64,000 bases of DNA from contig NZ_JBLLVA010000002.1 in assembly GCF_047739745.1 (NCBI RefSeq), positions 124,001 through 188,000 on the forward strand. Direction: 5' to 3'. The notes under the pieces are model-generated. The model was given only the letters and a program-made list of their open reading frames with translations. It had not been told where the DNA came from and did no database searches. The position numbers and the translations under genes are program-made. Numbering within the stretch: the stretch's first letter is position 1; each line of letters begins with the position of its first letter. Below are positions 43,528 through 52,600 of the stretch, one piece after another. Origin of the DNA: Pseudaminobacter sp047739745 (GTDB taxonomy: Bacteria; Pseudomonadota; Alphaproteobacteria; Rhizobiales; Rhizobiaceae).

Positions 43528-44240
43528 GCATACTGAACATGAGCGACGTTCACGCCGGCTATGGCGGCGCGAACATCTTGAACGGCGTCAATATCGGCAT
43601 CGAAGCCAACGAGATCGGCGTCATCGTCGGCCCGAACGGTGCGGGCAAATCCACCACGCTGAAGGCGCTGTTCGGCCTGCTGACCGTTTCGCAAGGCAGC
43701 GTCTCCTTCGACGGCAAGGATGTGACCAACGCCAAGCCGGAAGCGCTTGTACGCGCCGGGCTGTCTTTCGTGCCGCAGGAGTTCAACGTTTTTCCGACGA
43801 TGAGCGTTCGTGAGAACCTTGAAATGGGCGCCTATGTGCGGCGCGACGATTTCCGCCATCTGATCGAGAAGATCTTCGAATATTTTCCGCCGCTGCGCGA
43901 CAAGCACAAGCAGCCGGCGGGCGAGCTTTCCGGCGGCCAGCGGCAGATGGTGGCGATCGGACGCGCGCTGATGATGGAGCCGAAGCTGCTTCTGCTGGAC
44001 GAGCCGACGGCAGGGCTCTCGCCGCGCTACATGGGCGAGATTTTCGAGCGGGTCATCGCCATCAACAAGGCAGGAGTCGGCATATTGATGGTCGAGCAGA
44101 ACGCGCGCCAGGCGCTCGCGATTGCGCACAAGGGGTTCGTGCTCGCCAGCGGCCGCAACTCCTTCACCGATACTGGGCAGGCGTTGCTCGACAATCCGGA
44201 GGTGGCCGAGAGCTTCCTCGGCGGCGGGGCAAAACACTGA
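43524..44240 (+). CDS. livF: branched-chain-type ABC transporter, ATP-binding protein LivF
   Basis: A 238-residue LivF-type ATPase: Walker A GPNGAGKST, signature LSGGQRQMVAIGRALM, Walker B LLLLDEPTAGLSPRYMGEIF, VEQNARQAL. It starts in the ATGA overlap with livG and ends overlapping the livH start by one base, so it is tightly coupled. It is the second ATPase of the heterodimer. Confidence 0.93.
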   Translation: MSILNMSDVHAGYGGANILNGVNIGIEANEIGVIVGPNGAGKSTTLKALFGLLTVSQGSVSFDGKDVTNAKPEALVRAGLSFVPQEFNVFPTMSVRENLEMGAYVRRDDFRHLIEKIFEYFPPLRDKHKQPAGELSGGQRQMVAIGRALMMEPKLLLLDEPTAGLSPRYMGEIFERVIAINKAGVGILMVEQNARQALAIAHKGFVLASGRNSFTDTGQALLDNPEVAESFLGGGAKH

Positions 44241-45262
44241 TGGAAGAAGTAGGCCTGCTGTCGGCATTGCCGATCAACGAACTCGTTTTCTTCATCAACA
44301 AGGTGGTCATTTCGGGTCTTATCATCGGCTCGGTCTACGCGCTCGGGGCGGTGGGAATGACCCTGGTCTGGGGCATCCTACGCTTCGCCAACTTCGCCCA
44401 TGGCGACCTGATGACACTCGGGGCTTTCGTCGCCTTCGTGCTGACGATGGCGATGCCGTGGCTGGGGGCACCCGTCGGCTTGCCGACCGCATTTGTCGTG
44501 CTGCCGATTGCCATGGCGGTCACGGCATTCATCACCATTCTGCTCGACAAGGGCTTCTACGCGCCGCTGCGCAAGACCAATCCCAAGCCGATCACGCTTG
44601 TTATCGCTTCATTCGGCGTCGCGCTGATGCTGCAGGGGCTGATCCGCCTGTTCTTCGGAACCGCGCCCCGCCAGATGTATGTGACGGCAAAGGATATCTA
44701 TCGGATACCCGTCGGGGGCAGGGACATCGTCATCACCGAGCCGCAGGTGCTTTTGATCGTCTTTACTGTCCTGGCCATTGTGGCACTTCACCTGTTCCTC
44801 ACCCGTTCGCGCACCGGCAAGGCGATGCGCGCAATGTCGGACAATGCCGACCTCGCGCGTATTTCGGGCATAGGCACCGCGCATGTCGTACGCACGACCT
44901 GGATCATCGCCGGTAGCCTCGCGGCGGCGGGCGGAACGCTCCTGTCCATGGATGTGAGCCTCAAGCCGGATTTGAGCTTCAATCTGCTTTTTCCCATCGT
45001 GGCCGCCATCATCGTCGGCGGTATCGGTCAGCCTTATGGCGCGATCGTCGGCGGTTTGATCGTCGGCTATACCGAGACGATCGCCGTGTTCAACTGGGCG
45101 ATCCTGCTCCGGCCGCTGAAGCCGCTGGTGGCTGACTGGATGGAGTTGCCCACGAACATCACCTTCGTGCCTACCGAGTACAAGATCGTGGTGCCGTTCG
45201 TCATTCTGGTCGTCGTTCTGATCTGGCGCCCGCACGGAATCTTCAAAGGAAAGGTGCTGTGA
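44240..45262 (+). CDS. livH: branched-chain-type ABC transporter, permease LivH
   Basis: A 340-residue membrane permease with about eight transmembrane segments. The N-terminal GLIIGSVYALGAVGMTLVWGILRFANFAHGDLM and the C-terminal IVAAIIVGGIGQPYGAIVGGLIVG are LivH hallmarks. It is coupled to livF and livM through stop/start overlaps. Confidence 0.92.
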   Translation: MEEVGLLSALPINELVFFINKVVISGLIIGSVYALGAVGMTLVWGILRFANFAHGDLMTLGAFVAFVLTMAMPWLGAPVGLPTAFVVLPIAMAVTAFITILLDKGFYAPLRKTNPKPITLVIASFGVALMLQGLIRLFFGTAPRQMYVTAKDIYRIPVGGRDIVITEPQVLLIVFTVLAIVALHLFLTRSRTGKAMRAMSDNADLARISGIGTAHVVRTTWIIAGSLAAAGGTLLSMDVSLKPDLSFNLLFPIVAAIIVGGIGQPYGAIVGGLIVGYTETIAVFNWAILLRPLKPLVADWMELPTNITFVPTEYKIVVPFVILVVVLIWRPHGIFKGKVL

Positions 45263-46530
45263 TGCGGGCGGTCGAACTGCGCACGGTTTCCCTGCTTGCC
45301 GGCCTGGCCGTCATCGTCGGGCTGATCTTCCTGTGGCAGGGCAACGCCTATGGGCTGCGGATGCTGACCGAGGCGAGCTGCCTGGCGATTGTGGCGCTTG
45401 GGCTGAATGTGCAGTGGGGTTACGCCGGCCTGTTCAATGCGGGCATCATGGGGTTCATTGCCATCGCTGCCTTCGGCTCGATGCTGGTCTCGTTTCCGGT
45501 CAATCCGGTATTCTGGCAATCCGAAGCGCCGGGCATGCTCATGCGCATGGCGCTGATCATCCTGATCGGAGGGGCGGTCACGGTGCTCCTGAGCCGCAGC
45601 CATCGCTATGGCGTGCCGAAGAAGCTCCGTACCGTTCTGACGGTCGCGGCTGCGCTCGTCACCTATCTCATGGCGCAAGAGGCATTGACCCCGGCAGCGG
45701 AATTGATCGAACAGAATTCCGGATTCATTGGCGGCTTCGGCATGCCGGTCTGGTTGGGCTGGCTGGTCGGGGGTCTTTTCGCGGCAATCCTCGCCTGGTT
45801 CATCGGCCGTATCACGCTTGGCCTGCGTTCCGACTATCTGGCGATCGCGACGCTCGGCATTGCCGAAATCGTGAAGGCTTTCCTGAAGAATGCCGACTGG
45901 CTGACCAGGGGAACCCTGACCGTCTCGCCACTGCCATGGCCGGTACCGACGCCCAGCGACATCGGCTTCGTCGCGGCGCGCTCGGCCTATCTGTCGGTCA
46001 CGGCGGTGCTGATCGTCATCATCTATGTGCTTTTGCAGCGTGGCTGGGCCTCCCCGTGGGGCCGCATGATGCGCGCCATTCGCGACAACGAACTCGCCGC
46101 CGAAGCCACCGGCAAGAACGTCAATCGGCGGCTTCTGGAAATGTTCGTGATCGGCAATTTCATTGTCGGTATCGGTGGGGCCGCACTGATCACCTTCGGT
46201 GGCATTTTCGATCCGTCTGGATTTCTGCCGATCAACCACACCTTCCTTGTTTTGATCATGGTCGTGCTCGGCGGTTCCGGAAACAACCTCGGCTCGATTT
46301 TCGGCGCATTGCTCGTCTATGTCATCTGGACCATGTCGGAACCGGCGGCGCTGATCGGGTTCCACTACGGCGCCACATGGATACAGCAGGCTTTCGGCAT
46401 TGCCCCGCCTGACGATCTCGCGACACGTGCGCTGCAGATGCGTGTGTTCGTGATTGGTCTGACGATCATTCTCGTGCTGCGTTTTGCGCCCAAGGGGCTG
46501 CTCCCCGAAGAGGTCATAAAGTACGAGTGA
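45262..46530 (+). CDS. livM: branched-chain-type ABC transporter, permease LivM
   Basis: A 422-residue permease, with the family signature GLNVQWGYAGLFNAGIMGF and the coupling region SPWGRMMRAIRDNELAAEATGKNV and FIVGIGGAALITF. It completes the importer. The start is in the sequence GTGATG that overlaps the livH stop; either codon could be used, and I give the ATG. The length is at the long end of the family because of an extra membrane region in the first third. Confidence 0.92.
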   Translation: MRAVELRTVSLLAGLAVIVGLIFLWQGNAYGLRMLTEASCLAIVALGLNVQWGYAGLFNAGIMGFIAIAAFGSMLVSFPVNPVFWQSEAPGMLMRMALIILIGGAVTVLLSRSHRYGVPKKLRTVLTVAAALVTYLMAQEALTPAAELIEQNSGFIGGFGMPVWLGWLVGGLFAAILAWFIGRITLGLRSDYLAIATLGIAEIVKAFLKNADWLTRGTLTVSPLPWPVPTPSDIGFVAARSAYLSVTAVLIVIIYVLLQRGWASPWGRMMRAIRDNELAAEATGKNVNRRLLEMFVIGNFIVGIGGAALITFGGIFDPSGFLPINHTFLVLIMVVLGGSGNNLGSIFGALLVYVIWTMSEPAALIGFHYGATWIQQAFGIAPPDDLATRALQMRVFVIGLTIILVLRFAPKGLLPEEVIKYE

Positions 46531-46590
46531 TTGCAGGAAGCGCCTGCGAAACAGGATGATCGGGCGCACGGCAGAAAGGACAGTAAACCG

Positions 46591-47445
46591 ATGGCGCGCA
46601 CGGTCTATGTGAATGGCGACTACGTTGCCGAAGGCGATGCCAAAATCTCCGTTTTCGACCGGGGTTTCCTGTTCGCCGACGGCGTATACGAAGTGACCTC
46701 GGTGCTCGGCGGAAAGCTGATCGACTTTGATGGTCATATGCGACGGCTCAAGCGCTCGCTTGGAGAATTGCAGATGGCGATGCCGCTGCCGGAGGACGAA
46801 CTTCTGGCGATCCATCGCGAACTTGTTTCGCGCAACGCCGTCATCGAAGGCCTTGTCTATCTCCAGATCACACGCGGCGTCGCCGACCGCGACTTCCTTT
46901 ATCCGAGCGCCACGCCGCAGACTCTGGTCCTGTTCACCCAGTCGAAATCGATCGTCGACAGCCCGTTGGCGAAACGCGGCGCAAGGGTCGTGTCGGTGGA
47001 GGATCTCAGATGGGGCAGGCGCGACATCAAGACCGTGCAACTGCTCTATCCGTCGATGGCCAAGATGATCGCGCAGGAAAAGGGCGTCGACGATGCCTGG
47101 CTGGTGCAGGACGGCCACGTCACCGAAGGCACGTCCAACAACGCTTATATCGTGACGCGGGACGGCACGATCGTCACGCGCGATCTTTCAAGCGACATAT
47201 TGGCCGGCATCACCCGCGCGGCAGTGCTCGAATGCGCGCGCACCCTTCAGATGAAGGTCGAGGAGCGGCCGTTCACGATTGCGGAAGCGCTGGAGGCGCG
47301 CGAGGCGTTCACGACCTCGGCGACAGGTTTCGTTTGCCCGGTGGTGGAAATTGACGGTGTGTCGCTGGGGGAAGGTCAGCCGGGACCGGTGGCGAACGGG
47401 CTTCGCCAGATCTATGTCGAGACAAGCCTGAAGGCCGCAATCTAG
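46591..47445 (+). CDS. dat: D-amino acid aminotransferase
   Basis: A 284-residue fold-type IV PLP aminotransferase of the D-alanine transaminase group. The PLP lysine is about residue 147 in WGRRDIKTVQLLYPSMAK, closely matching the DIKSLNLLYN segment of Bacillus D-AAT (Lys145), and TEGTSNNAYIV contacts the cofactor phosphate. C-terminal FTTSATGFVCPVVEIDG is conserved. The start at 46591 (MARTVYVNGDYV) follows AGAAAGGACAG. It lies 60 bp after livM, so it could be the last gene of the transporter operon; the link of a D-amino acid enzyme to the pathway is unclear. A branched-chain aminotransferase is the less likely alternative. Confidence 0.9.
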   Translation: MARTVYVNGDYVAEGDAKISVFDRGFLFADGVYEVTSVLGGKLIDFDGHMRRLKRSLGELQMAMPLPEDELLAIHRELVSRNAVIEGLVYLQITRGVADRDFLYPSATPQTLVLFTQSKSIVDSPLAKRGARVVSVEDLRWGRRDIKTVQLLYPSMAKMIAQEKGVDDAWLVQDGHVTEGTSNNAYIVTRDGTIVTRDLSSDILAGITRAAVLECARTLQMKVEERPFTIAEALEAREAFTTSATGFVCPVVEIDGVSLGEGQPGPVANGLRQIYVETSLKAAI

Positions 47446-47475
47446 CTTTAACGTGCCGGCCGATCATGGTCGCGC

Positions 47476-48762
47476 TTACAGAAACTGACTGATGGTCTTT
47501 CCGAGTGTCAGCAGTCTGAGCGGATTTATGGGATGACCGTTCTGCCGGACTTCATAGTGAAGGTGCGGCCCGGTCGAACGTCCGCTGCTTCCGACTTTCC
47601 CGAGGACCTGGCCGATGCCGACCTTCTGGCCTTCCTTGACCTCTATCTTGCTCAAATGAGCGTAGCGCGTGGTGAAACCGCCGCCATGATCAACCTCGAT
47701 CATCCGGCCATAGCCGCCATGCCACCCGGCCTTTACCACCGTTCCCGCTGCCGTCGCGCGTGCATCGATGCCGGTGGGGGCGCGAAAATCCATTCCCGAG
47801 TGTAAGGCAGGCGAGCCGAGAAGCGGGTCCTTGCGCATGCCGAAGGTGCTGGAAATCGAGTGACCGGGCGCCGGATTGGCGAGCGGCAGGCGGCGCGCCG
47901 CCTTCTTCATCTTGTCCAGAGTATCGAGCGCTTCGTCGAGTTCCTTGACCTTGGTGTCGAACTTGCTCGGATCGTCGACGGCAATCAGCGGTCCACCCAC
48001 GCCACCTTGACCGAAATCCTCATCGACCGGCAGGCCGGCGGTTTGCAGGGCGTCTGAAATCGCGTCGGCCGTCTGGTAGGCATTGTCGGCAAGCGCCTCG
48101 ATGCGTGCCATTTGCTCGCTCTCGATCGTGCGCAGCGACTTGTTTATCGCGACGAAAAGCCTGTCGGCATGGTCGGCCGAGGATTGTGTTGGCTGCGCGG
48201 TGTCGCGTGTGGTCCAGAGTGCAAACGGATTTGCCGAGCTTGTGCTCGCTGCGGCATATGCCAGCTCGAGCAGGGGTGTTGCCGTTTCGCCATCGAAGAG
48301 GCTCGCACGGATTTCCGGCTTGCCCACCGGCGGCGAAATCGTTTCCGGCAAGGCGGCCGCGGCATTGCCAGTGCCAAGCAGCGGTTCCAGCCGGCCATGG
48401 CGCTCGGAAAGCTTGGCCTGGCGTTCGATCAATTCGCTGACCTTGGTTTCCATGATCTGCTGGTCGAGCAACTGGCGGCTGGTGATGCGGTCCACCTGCG
48501 CGCGCAGCGCCGAGATGCGGTCCTCGTAGGCCTGCTGCATGCGGGCCTGCCGCGCTGTCGTCGCGCCGATCAGATCGTCGCGCAACACCAGATAGGAAGT
48601 GGCGAGCAGATAGCCGATCGCCGCGGCAGCCAGCACCGAGCCCACAAAGGCCGCGGCCCATGGCCGGATGGTAAAATGGCGTATGTCATTGCCGCGAGCG
48701 ATGATGATCGTGTGCGGTTCTCGGCGTTTGCCGAATACCGTGGCTTCCCCAGATTTTTTCAC
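47476..48762 (-). CDS. M23-family peptidoglycan metallopeptidase (murein hydrolase)
   Basis: A ~428-residue envelope protein. An N-terminal cytoplasmic tail (residues ~1-30) and a single membrane anchor (AAAFVGSVLAAAAIGYLLATSYLVL) precede a coiled-coil-like region (QAYEDRISALRAQVDRITSRQLLDQQ). The C-terminal LytM/M23 domain has the zinc motif HSGMD and the HLHYEV sequence, plus GYGRMIEVDHGGGFTTRYAHL. The start is uncertain: GTG at 48762 has GGGGTGAG at good spacing, while TTG at 48786 lacks one. It belongs to the EnvC/DipM-like class that either cleaves or regulates peptidoglycan hydrolysis at the cell surface. Confidence 0.9.
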   Translation of the reverse strand: MKKSGEATVFGKRREPHTIIIARGNDIRHFTIRPWAAAFVGSVLAAAAIGYLLATSYLVLRDDLIGATTARQARMQQAYEDRISALRAQVDRITSRQLLDQQIMETKVSELIERQAKLSERHGRLEPLLGTGNAAAALPETISPPVGKPEIRASLFDGETATPLLELAYAAASTSSANPFALWTTRDTAQPTQSSADHADRLFVAINKSLRTIESEQMARIEALADNAYQTADAISDALQTAGLPVDEDFGQGGVGGPLIAVDDPSKFDTKVKELDEALDTLDKMKKAARRLPLANPAPGHSISSTFGMRKDPLLGSPALHSGMDFRAPTGIDARATAAGTVVKAGWHGGYGRMIEVDHGGGFTTRYAHLSKIEVKEGQKVGIGQVLGKVGSSGRSTGPHLHYEVRQNGHPINPLRLLTLGKTISQFL

Positions 48763-48898
48763 GGGACCGAACTCACCCCAAGTCAATCACCAATGAGGGC
48801 GATTACACACTGTTAGGGTTAACAAAGCTTTGAATCCGGTTGAGCCCGTAGAACAACGAGACGGTAGGGGAGCGAAGATGCGAAAACGAACTGTTCCC

Positions 48899-48976
48899 TC
48901 AGTCCAGGAACAGCCAGAGCAGGATGATGATGGGGATCGGCACGCCCAGCAACCAGAGTAATACACCACGCAGCAT
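48899..48976 (-). CDS. 25-residue hydrophobic membrane peptide
   Basis: A small ORF with a good ribosome site (AAGGAGAAGACC before ATG). Its product is a single hydrophobic helix: it opens MLRGVLLWLLGVP, continues IPIIILLWLF and ends LD, with Arg at position 3 and Asp at the end setting the likely topology (N-terminus inside). Conserved tiny membrane proteins of this kind, with a PIPIII core, are common in proteobacteria, and this one appears real from the ribosome site and composition. It lies between the M23 peptidase and the Bcp gene. Function is unknown. Confidence 0.65.
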   Translation of the reverse strand: MLRGVLLWLLGVPIPIIILLWLFLD

Positions 48977-49051
48977 GGTCTTCTCCTTGGTGATTTCCTT
49001 CGGAGTTGAAATGCCTTAGCGCCCAAAGCGTTCCCGATTGAGGAGAGCGCC

Positions 49052-49519
49052 TCAAAGGGCGCGCACCGCCTCCAGCACCGCTTGCGCGTGACCGGGCACC
49101 TTCACCTTGCGCCAGATTCTGGCGATCTTGCCATCGGCGTCGATCAGGAACGTCGAGCGTTCGACACCCATATATTTGCGCCCGTACATGCTTTTCTCCA
49201 CCCAGACGCCATAGGCCTCGAGCGTCTTGCGTTCTTCGTCGGCGACCAGATCGACGGCGAGACCATGCTTGGCCTTGAACTTGTCGTGGCTTTTGACGCT
49301 GTCCGGCGACATGCCGATGACAATTGCACCTGCCGTCTCGAACTCAGGCTTCAGTGCAGAAAAGTCGATGGATTCAGCGGTGCAGCCGCTGGTATCGTCC
49401 TTGGGGTAGAAGTAGAGCACGACCTTCCTGCCGCTGAGATCGGCAAGTGCCATGGAACCCCCGCCATCGCGCGGCAGATTGAAATTTGGCGCGGTTTGCC
49501 CCGCTTCGAGTTCAGCCAT
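49052..49519 (-). CDS. bcp: thioredoxin-dependent thiol peroxidase (Bcp/PrxQ type)
   Basis: A 155-residue peroxiredoxin that reduces peroxides. The peroxidatic cysteine is in YPKDDTSGCTAESIDF (Bcp class, usually TPGCT). The resolving cysteine five residues later that many Bcp proteins carry is absent, so this is likely a 1-Cys version. YMGVERSTFLIDADGKIARIW is typical. The start at 49519 (MAELEAGQTAPNF) has AAGGG upstream; 49543 is an alternative. It is divergent from the large YhdP-like gene. Confidence 0.93.
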   Translation of the reverse strand: MAELEAGQTAPNFNLPRDGGGSMALADLSGRKVVLYFYPKDDTSGCTAESIDFSALKPEFETAGAIVIGMSPDSVKSHDKFKAKHGLAVDLVADEERKTLEAYGVWVEKSMYGRKYMGVERSTFLIDADGKIARIWRKVKVPGHAQAVLEAVRAL

Positions 49520-49614
49520 ATAGGTGCCCTTGTTTGTCGTCATGAGGTGAGCTTCGGATATATATTGTTATTCGAGGATTCGTCCCCGAAAGAAGTGCTG
49601 CGACGGGATATCGT

Positions 49615-52600
49615 GTGGATCACGACATACCAAAACACGAAAAGGTACGGTTCCGACGCACCGAGATCGTAGATCTTGATGCCTTTCCGTCGGCAGGGGA
49701 ACGTGACTCCAAGAAAAAACGACCTTTCGGACGGCGCATTGTTGAAGCCGTTGCCGCGACCTTTGCCATCTTGGCGGGGGTGGCGGGGCTCTGTGCGCTG
49801 GTCGTCCTGCTGGTGGCAAATTCCGGCTTGGGCACAGAGCGGCTGCGCTCGGAGGCCGAGAAGGCGATCACGGCGGCGGTCGGGGTCGATATCGGCGCGA
49901 CCATGGGATCGGCCTCCATGTCGGTGGATGGCTCGCGCCTGCTCGCGGTCGAGGTGCGTGACGTCAGCCTCGACGCAGCCGATGGCACTCCGATCGTCAA
50001 GGCAGGCGTCGTCAGGTTCGGGGTTCGGTTCCTGCCGCTTCTGACGGGCAATCTGCGGCTCGGTAGCGCAAAAATCTACGACGCGCGGATCACGACAGCG
50101 GCGATGCCGCCGGCCGATCGCGGCGACTGGACAAAAACCCTTCAGAACGAAGTGGGCCTGATCGACCCAGACAAGGTTTCGCAGGTCGTATTCGATCAGG
50201 TTCACAATGCGCTGGATTGGCTGCGGGCAGGGTCGACCGACGAGATCGAGCTCGAAAATGTCGAAATCGTGCTTCCGGAGGATGGGCGCCTGCGCTTGCT
50301 GCACGTCATGACCGCCGCCTTGACCAGCGCAGAGCCGGGCAAGCTTGCGGTGGATGCAAAGGTCGAGATCGACGGCCGGGCGCTGTCGATAGAGGGAACG
50401 GCAGCGCGCGACGCTGTTTTGCGCCGGGTGACGGCGCTCGATCTCGTCATGGGAAGCGAGGCGCCGCCCGAGGTGGCAGTCTCGAGCACCGGTGAAGCGG
50501 CAGAGCCGGGCGACGAAAACAGGCTCGGTCCCTTCGAGCTCTCTATCGCCGGGGCGGAGGGTTCGGGCGACGATCCTGCGCGGCTGGGTGTCGCTCTGCG
50601 TCTCGACGATTCGGTGATCGATCTCGGCAAAAAGGATGCGTTTCACGGAAGCATTGCGCTTCAGGCCACTTTGCTGGGCGGCTCCAACAAGGTCGAAATC
50701 GACAGCTTGCGTGTGGTGACCGGGCGCAGCAGCCTGGAGTTCAATGGCGCGGTCGGGCCGAGGCCCGGCAGCGGCAAGCCGGATGAGATTCCCGTCTATC
50801 GGTATGAACTCGTCAGCACGGATACAACGTTGGCGCCCGCGGATTCGCCGGAGCCCACTCTCGATTTTCTGGCGCGCGTCAGCGGCACCTACAATCCCGA
50901 GGCCAATCGACTGACCGCCGATGAAATTGCGATCAAAAGCGGGTCCGGTACCGCGCTTGGCACCGGTTCGGTGGAGTTTGCGCCGGGCGAGGCGCCTGGC
51001 ATAGCCCTCGCCGTCACCGTCACTTCAATGGAGGTCTCCCACGCCAAGCAGTTGTGGCCGTGGTTCGCCGCCCGAGGCGCCAGGAAATGGGTGCTCGAGC
51101 ATCTGTTCGGTGGTCGCGTGGCTGAAGGCCGCGTGCAATTCCGGGTTCCGCCGGGGCGGCTTGGAAACGGCATTCCGCTGACGACAGAGGAGGTTTCCGG
51201 ACATTTTCAGATAGAGGGTACGCGTTTCGATACGGCGGGTCTCATGCCGCCGGTGCGTGATGCGATGGGCGCTGTCGATTTTCGCGGCAACGAGGTCGAT
51301 ATCTCGCTTTCCTCAGGCACCGTCTACATGCAGAGCGGCCGCAGCGTCGCCGCCAGCAACGGCACGCTGCGCATCGAAAAGGCAAATCGTAAGCCATTGA
51401 TCGGTACGCTGGATATGGATGTCGAGGGCGATGCGGCGGCGATTACGGAACTCGCCTCATACGAACCGATCAATGCGATGCGCCATGTGCCGCTGGCCCC
51501 TGATGATTTCAGCGGAAAGGTGCGCGGTAATGTAAAGGCCGACGTTCCACTCCAAAAGGGGGTCGATGCAGGAAAGCTCGGATGGCGCGTGGTGCTTGAC
51601 TATGAGGGCCTGACGCTGGCCAAGCCCATGGATGGTCAGAAGATCAGCGAGGCCGACGGCACGATCACTATAGAGCCGGAGCAGGCTCTGATAGAGGCGA
51701 AAGCCGATTTGAACGGCATACCTGCGGAGATTTCGCTGGTTGAGCCGTTGCGGACCGGCGGCCCGGAGCGGGAGCGCAAGGTTCGGCTCATTCTGGACGA
51801 CAAGACGCGAGAGACGCTCATTCCCGGCCTTGCGTCGCTGATATCGGGCACCGTGAAGGTGGATCTGGATGTCGCGAGGAAGGACAGGCAGGAGGTCAGC
51901 GCCGATCTCACGGGAGCCAGGCTCGACATTCCGTGGGTCGGCTGGTCGAAGGGGCGCGGAATAAAAGCCGATATCGCTTTCGTGCTTCAGAAGGCCGATG
52001 GGGTCTCGACACTCTCCGACTTCAAACTGGAAGGCGAGTCATTCTCAATAGGTGGCGATGTCACGCTGGAGCAGGGGCAGTTGGCCTCGGCGCGCTTCGC
52101 CAAAGTCAGGCTCAATCGCGGCGACGATGTAGCCGTCTCGATCAAGCGGTCGGGCAAGAAGTTTTCCGTCAAGGTAAGCGGCAAGGGCATGGACGCCCGC
52201 TCCCTGATCAAGCAGTACACCTCCGAGATCGGCGCGGCGGCCAAATCGACACAAACTGCCGCCGTCTCCATAGATTTGAACGTCAAGTCCATCAGGGGCT
52301 TCAATGGCGAAACCCTGTCCGATGCGGCGCTCAGATATGATGCGACGGGATCGAGGGTAAACGGCCTCCAGATCAGCGCCGTGTCCGGTTCGGGCGCTGC
52401 CATAACCGCCAGCAGTGCCTCCGAAGGCGGTCGGCGCAGCCTGAAATTGCGGTCGGCGGATGCCGGCGCCATCCTGCGCTTCCTGAACATCTACCAGCAT
52501 ATGGAGGGCGGTCAGATCGGGGCGGCGCTGGCCGCCGAGGGCGATGGTCCAATGGTCGGCAGGATCGATGCCAGGAATTTCTGGATCGTCAACGAGCCGA

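Noticed and set aside
45067..47118. A 683-residue minus-strand open frame across livM and dat
   Set aside because: It runs antisense to two genes with clear motifs, is dominated by Arg, Asp, His and Gln, and has no ribosome site or homology.
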